DNA from: Clostridiales bacterium
Lineage (GTDB): Bacteria; Bacillota; Clostridia; Saccharofermentanales; Saccharofermentanaceae
Direction of reading: 5' to 3'
Length of the DNA stretch: 64,000 bases
Assembly: GCA_017617935.1 (NCBI GenBank)
Contig: JAFZVF010000104.1
Span: 1-64,000 of the forward strand
Below, in pieces: positions 58,801 through 64,000 of this stretch; the first letter of the stretch is position 1; every line of letters begins with the position of its first letter. The notes under the pieces are model-generated. The model ran no database searches and was not told the origin of the DNA. It saw nothing but the letters and a program-made list of their open reading frames with translations. Position numbers and translations under genes: made by a program.

Positions 58801-59211
58801 AGCGCATTCTTGCAAGGGATCTGTCCACAACGCGTTTGACGTCTTCTGCATAGACCTGGCCAACGCCCTCTTTGTCCTGCTTTTCAAGCTCGATCATGCC
58901 GTTGCGATAGGATTCGAATATCTGTCTGACCTTGATCTCTTCAGGCCACTCGGCGGAGTTGCAGATGACGATTATGGCCTTCTGGTTAATCTCGGCATAC
59001 CCTTCCGAGATGACGAAGTGCTTCACTTCTTCGTCGATCCTGATCGAACAAGTCCCTGGGAAGAGCGCGGCAACGAACGGAGTGTGACCCGCCATGACGC
59101 CGAATTCGCCGTCAATGGTGGGCATGCTTGCAGAACTGACCATGCCCTCAAAGAAAGTCTTTTTCGGGGTGATGATGATCAAATATATCTTGTGACTAAC
59201 ATCTTCAGCCA

Positions 59212-59212
<1 letters not shown>
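58733..59212 (-). CDS. atpC: ATP synthase F1 epsilon subunit
   Basis: Regulatory subunit of the F1 central stalk, 159 residues, a little longer than usual. N-terminal beta-sandwich (about 10-90; SSASMPTIDGEFGVMAGHTP and FVISEGYAEINQKAIIV) and a C-terminal helical hairpin. It starts on the last base of the atpD stop (TAATG). Its 3' end is covered by the FHA gene on the other strand for 68 bases, which is unusual for an essential operon. Confidence 0.93.
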
Positions 59213-60687
<1,475 letters not shown>

Positions 60688-60750
60688 TTAATTCCTCTTC
60701 CTTGTCAAAGCCTTTATTTCATTGGATGTAACAGTGTTACACGGTTTGTC

Positions 60751-61689
60751 TTAAATCTTTCCCGCCTGCTCGGCGCCGTTTACGATCTCGGTAAGTTCGG
60801 TCGTGATCCTCGCCTGACGGGCGCGGTTGCTGAGAATGTCGAGCTTCTTCATCATTTCCCTTGCGTTGTCGTTAGCGTTCTGCATCGCGGTAAGCCTTGC
60901 GGTCTGCTCGCTGGCATACGCGTCGACCATCGCACCGAAGACCATCGCGTTAGCATAGGAATCGATGAGATAATCGAAGACCGCGTTAACGTCCGGGAAG
61001 TATTCGACTTCCGAACCGGAGTCAACAGCCATTCCCGCGTCATTCACGTTGTCCGGAAGGATCTTGGAGATGGACTTCATGTCGACCGGGAAAAGCCTGA
61101 CAGCCCTCGGCAGCATCTTTACGGACGATTCCATGTGCGTATAGAGCAGATAGATGAGATCGTAGTCCTTGCTGAGGAACTTCCTCTTCATTATGGAGCT
61201 TACGACGCGCGCATCGGAAAAAGTAGGCTCCGCGATCGGGTAGGAGAATTCCTTGTTGCAGACGTATCCGTGACGCTCGAGCTTTTCCCTTGCAAGGCGA
61301 CCGAAAACGTTGAGCTCATAAATCGTCTGAAGTCCCTTGCCCGTGTTGTCGACGATCTTCTTCTGAATATGGTTCTCCGTGATGGTGACCATGTTGTTGT
61401 TGTACGCACCGGCAAGGCCCTGATCTCCGGAAAGCACATAGTAGCCTATCTTCCAGGTCTCGCCTTCCTCCTTTTGGTTAAGGACGAAGAACGGGTTGTT
61501 GATGTCTGGGAAGTGGGTGCAGATGTCCTGCATGCTCTCGACGCAGATCCTGAAGAAAGGGTACATGGATTCCTGAAGCGCAAGGGAACGACGCATCTTC
61601 GCACCGCTGACGAGCTGCATGGCGCTGGTCATCTGGCTTATGTCGGTGATGCTCTTTTGTCTTTTCTTAATGGCGCTAAAGGTTTCCAT
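60751..61689 (-). CDS. atpG: ATP synthase F1 gamma subunit
   Basis: Central rotor shaft, 312 residues, near the usual 285-310. Long N- and C-terminal helices form the coiled coil: KRQKSITDISQMTSAMQLVS at the start and ARLTAMQNANDNAREMMKKL near the end. The middle Rossmann-like domain contains LSGDQGLAGAYNNNM (about residue 82), typical of AtpG. Spacing is 35 bases to atpA and 66 to atpD. Confidence 0.96.
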   Translation of the reverse strand: METFSAIKKRQKSITDISQMTSAMQLVSGAKMRRSLALQESMYPFFRICVESMQDICTHFPDINNPFFVLNQKEEGETWKIGYYVLSGDQGLAGAYNNNMVTITENHIQKKIVDNTGKGLQTIYELNVFGRLAREKLERHGYVCNKEFSYPIAEPTFSDARVVSSIMKRKFLSKDYDLIYLLYTHMESSVKMLPRAVRLFPVDMKSISKILPDNVNDAGMAVDSGSEVEYFPDVNAVFDYLIDSYANAMVFGAMVDAYASEQTARLTAMQNANDNAREMMKKLDILSNRARQARITTELTEIVNGAEQAGKI

Positions 61690-61724
61690 AGCTTGTTAAA
61701 GACCCGTTCCCGAGCGGGACCTCA

Positions 61725-63698
61725 TCAGTCCTCCTCCCGGTATTCAGTATGCTCTTCGAGGAACATCTCCTTGAACTCCTCATAGGAACTGTCGATGTCC
61801 GCCTTTATCTGGTCGGTCAGAACGCCTTCTTCGGAGATGGACTCGGAAATGTTCTGGTGGCGTTCGTTTGCATCTTCGATAAACGCGACTATGAATTCGT
61901 TGATGTCTTCCTTTGCGAGGAAGTTCAGCTTGTCGGTCGTGGCAATGTAGAGGATCATGACCTCTTCGGCCATCGTCCAGGACTTGAACTGTTCCTGCTT
62001 GAGGACTTCGTTAAGAACGGAACCCCTCTTGATCTGCAACTGCGTGTTCTCATCCAGGTCAGAACCGAACTGTGAGAACGAAGCCATTTCACGGGCCTGG
62101 GCAAGCGAGATCCTCAGAGGACCCGCAACCTTCTTGATCGCCTTCGTCTGAGCGGCACCGCCTACACGGGATACCGACAGACCGACGTTGACGGCAGGCC
62201 TCTGACCGGAGAAGAAAAGCTCCGGTGAAAGGTAGATCTGACCGTCAGTGATAGATATGACGTTCGTTGGGATGTACGCTGAAATGTCGTTGCCCAAGGT
62301 CTCTACGATGGGGAGCGCGGTAATCGAGCCGCCGCCCAACTCTTCGGACAGTTTCGCAGAGCGCTCCAAAAGTCTCGAGTGCAGATAGAAGACATCGCCC
62401 GGATAAGCTTCCCTTCCCGGAGGTCTCCTTAAGAGCAGCGAGATGGCCCTGTATGCCTGAGCGTGCTTGGAAAGGTCGTCATATACGATAAGGACGTCCT
62501 TATGGTAGTCGTACATGAACTTCTCGGCTATAGCGCATGCCGAGAAAGGCGCTATGTACTGCATCGCGGCGGAATCCGAAGCGGAAGCCGCAACGATGAC
62601 GGTATAATCGAGCGCGCCCTTGCGGGAAAGGAGGTTGGCCGTAGAAACGATGGTGCTCATCTTCTGACCGATGGCCACGTAAACACAGATCATGTCCTTG
62701 CCCTTCTGGTTGAGGATCGTATCGATCGCGATGGCCGTCTTGCCCGTCTGGCGGTCTCCGATTATAAGCTCACGCTGGCCCCTGCCTATCGGGGTAAGCG
62801 CGTCTATGGCGGTAATGCCGGTCTGAAGCGGAGTGTCGACCCTTGACCTGTCGGTAACGCCCGGAGCCGGTGACTCAACGGGGCGCTTGTCGACGTATCT
62901 GATCATGCCCTTGCCATCGATCGGGCGGCCCAAAGGGTCAACGACACGGCCAAGCAAACCGTTTCCGACGGGTACCGAAACGGTCGTCATGGTACGCTTG
63001 CAGCTCATGCCTTCTACAACGGTATCCTCACCCGTAAGGATGACGACGCCGACTTTCGTCTTCTCAAGGTTCATCGCGATGCCCGCGGCACCGGAAGAAA
63101 ATGAAATAAGCTCATCTGACATGCAGTGACGGAGTCCCGTTACGGTCGCAACGCCGTCGCTTACGGCGCTGACCGTACCGATCTCGTCTATCATGTCGCT
63201 CGAGCTCAAGGCTTCCTCAACGCGCTTGTCGAACTCTGAATCGTCAAGTTGCCAGAGCTCGGCATTGTCAAGGCTCGGACCGGACGTCTCGGGGAAAAGG
63301 CTTAACGCTTCCTCGATGTCCTTTCTGACCTCCTTTGTCGAGAAAAGCAGTGAATCAGGCGTTTCCTCGTCTGAAGATGACGAAGGGGCCTTGATCTCTG
63401 AAGAATCGGAAACCTTGAAGCTGTCCGCCCTGGTACGCTTGATGAAGGCGTTGATTCGGCCGAGCTGGCCTTTGACGGAATAGTCGTAACGGTTTCCGTG
63501 ATAGTAGATTATAAAGCCGCCGATAAGCTCGGGCTTTAATTCGATCATCAAACGGTAGGAAGTGATCTCATAACGCGTCGCAAACTTCGCGGCAATGCGC
63601 TCAAGCTTATCCTCAGGGATGTCTCCTGCGGTCTCAATCCTCAGGATCGTTCCCTTCGGCTTGGGTTTCTGTCCCTTGTCAGGAAAAGCGCTACTCAC
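61725..63698 (-). CDS. atpA: ATP synthase alpha subunit with fused delta C-terminal domain
   Basis: A 657-residue fusion. Residues about 152-657 are a complete F1 alpha subunit ([21 protein letters not shown], Walker A GDRQTGKT at 314-321, [20 protein letters not shown] near the C-terminus). Residues about 17-88 align by eye with the C-terminal domain of the delta subunit (AtpH): the family ending DGSVRGRLERL reads [10 protein letters not shown], preceded by [13 protein letters not shown] for GVIIRAGDMVID. A Ser/Glu-rich linker (89-150) joins them. The delta N-terminal helical domain is absent, and no separate atpH lies between atpF and atpA. The GTG start overlaps atpF by eight bases and has GAGG upstream. 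Confidence 0.85.
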   Translation of the reverse strand: MSSAFPDKGQKPKPKGTILRIETAGDIPEDKLERIAAKFATRYEITSYRLMIELKPELIGGFIIYYHGNRYDYSVKGQLGRINAFIKRTRADSFKVSDSSEIKAPSSSSDEETPDSLLFSTKEVRKDIEEALSLFPETSGPSLDNAELWQLDDSEFDKRVEEALSSSDMIDEIGTVSAVSDGVATVTGLRHCMSDELISFSSGAAGIAMNLEKTKVGVVILTGEDTVVEGMSCKRTMTTVSVPVGNGLLGRVVDPLGRPIDGKGMIRYVDKRPVESPAPGVTDRSRVDTPLQTGITAIDALTPIGRGQRELIIGDRQTGKTAIAIDTILNQKGKDMICVYVAIGQKMSTIVSTANLLSRKGALDYTVIVAASASDSAAMQYIAPFSACAIAEKFMYDYHKDVLIVYDDLSKHAQAYRAISLLLRRPPGREAYPGDVFYLHSRLLERSAKLSEELGGGSITALPIVETLGNDISAYIPTNVISITDGQIYLSPELFFSGQRPAVNVGLSVSRVGGAAQTKAIKKVAGPLRISLAQAREMASFSQFGSDLDENTQLQIKRGSVLNEVLKQEQFKSWTMAEEVMILYIATTDKLNFLAKEDINEFIVAFIEDANERHQNISESISEEGVLTDQIKADIDSSYEEFKEMFLEEHTEYREED

Positions 63699-64000
63699 CC
63701 TTCCTCACCTCTGCATCAACGAAGACGTCCGTGTGCTTCTGAGCGGAAGCCAGCAGTTCGCTTCTAGGAACGGCATCACCTATAACGTGCTCCGCGATCT
63801 CGACTGCAAGATCGGTAATGTCGTCCTTCATGTTTTCAAGCGCGACGCGCTTCATGCGCGCGCAGTCGTCTTCAGCCCTTTCAAGGATCTTCTGGGCCTC
63901 GGTGTTGGCCTTCTCGATGACGGCTTCGTGAGTCTTGCCGGCATTCTCCCTGGCCTCTTCGATTATCTGTGCCGCCTGTGATTTGGCGTCATCTATGGTC
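63691..64000 (-). CDS. atpF: ATP synthase Fo b subunit (3' part, cut by window edge)
   Basis: The last 102 codons of atpF run from the window's right edge to TAG at 63691-63693. The sequence is a long charged helix ([20 protein letters not shown], later [17 protein letters not shown]), typical of the peripheral stalk b subunit, with no membrane part visible because it is upstream. The next gene, the delta-alpha fusion, starts eight bases before its stop; b normally binds the delta C-terminal domain, which here is on the alpha chain. Confidence 0.88.
   Translation of the reverse strand, partial: TIDDAKSQAAQIIEEARENAGKTHEAVIEKANTEAQKILERAEDDCARMKRVALENMKDDITDLAVEIAEHVIGDAVPRSELLASAQKHTDVFVDAEVRKGE

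Overview
The window looks like a chromosomal segment of a low-to-mid GC Gram-positive member of the Clostridia (Bacillota). The pointers are: ChW repeats, an LCP protein and VanZ, a Bce-type ABC/two-component module, an S-box riboswitch on metK, the cysS-mrnC-rlmB order, a ferredoxin-dependent 2-oxoacid oxidoreductase (an anaerobe signature), clear Shine-Dalgarno sites, intrinsic terminators, and lipoproteins with Thr/Glu/Pro-rich stalks. A gut or rumen anaerobe is a reasonable guess, but no 16S gene or other species marker is present. No phage, insertion sequence or CRISPR array was seen.

Layout. 0-3 kb: a Na+/solute symporter and a pair of paralogous small membrane proteins carrying a zinc ribbon. 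3-7.5 kb (minus strand): iorA-iorB-thioesterase-paaK-ACT, an aryl-pyruvate oxidation operon. 7.5-14.5 kb (minus): nucleotide-sugar dehydrogenase, aminotransferase, oxidoreductase, glycosyltransferase, LCP ligase and VanZ, which together suggest synthesis and attachment of an amino-uronic surface glycan. 14.7-16 kb: an M20 dipeptidase. 16-20.3 kb (minus): three paralogous secreted NlpC/P60 hydrolases with a lipoprotein gene among them. 20.4-25 kb (minus): a FecR-domain protein and two paralogous lipoproteins. 25-27.8 kb (minus): a beta-lactamase-fold lipoprotein and an MFS efflux protein preceded by a 20-codon leader peptide with an erm-like set of competing RNA segments. 28 kb: tRNA-Lys, -Gln and -His. 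28.4 kb: argJ. 29.7-35.5 kb (minus): a Bce-like module (response regulator, histidine kinase, two extra proteins, ABC ATPase, permease) with a matching BceR-type box. 35.6-36.7 kb: an alkaline-phosphatase-fold protein. 37-41 kb (minus): two large surface proteins (ChW plus NlpC-like; BspA-like leucine-rich repeats). 41-49 kb: trigger factor with a histone-H1-like tail, a cysteine hydrolase, tRNA-Arg, a tyrosine phosphatase, a lipoprotein, rlmB-mrnC-cysS, and a terminated RNA of about 270 nt upstream of cysS. 48.8-53.3 kb (minus): metK-recD2-comF under a SAM-I riboswitch. 53.5-58.8 kb (plus): a compact Tad-like pilus operon with fused TadB-TadC, a Flp pilin and an FHA protein. 58.7-64 kb (minus): the ATP synthase operon atpF-atpA-atpG-atpD-atpC, cut by the window edge.

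Most unusual points. (1) There is no separate delta subunit gene in the ATP synthase operon where one is expected; a delta C-terminal-domain-like segment is instead fused to the front of the alpha subunit. (2) The MFS gene has a leader peptide and competing segments that look like a translational attenuator. (3) At least three genes have a -10 box exactly six bases before the ATG and no ribosome site, predicting leaderless mRNAs. (4) The Tad locus is reduced and contains a TadB-TadC fusion. (5) A strong promoter and terminator frame an unidentified RNA upstream of cysS. All functional statements come from reading motifs by eye; no database search was possible.
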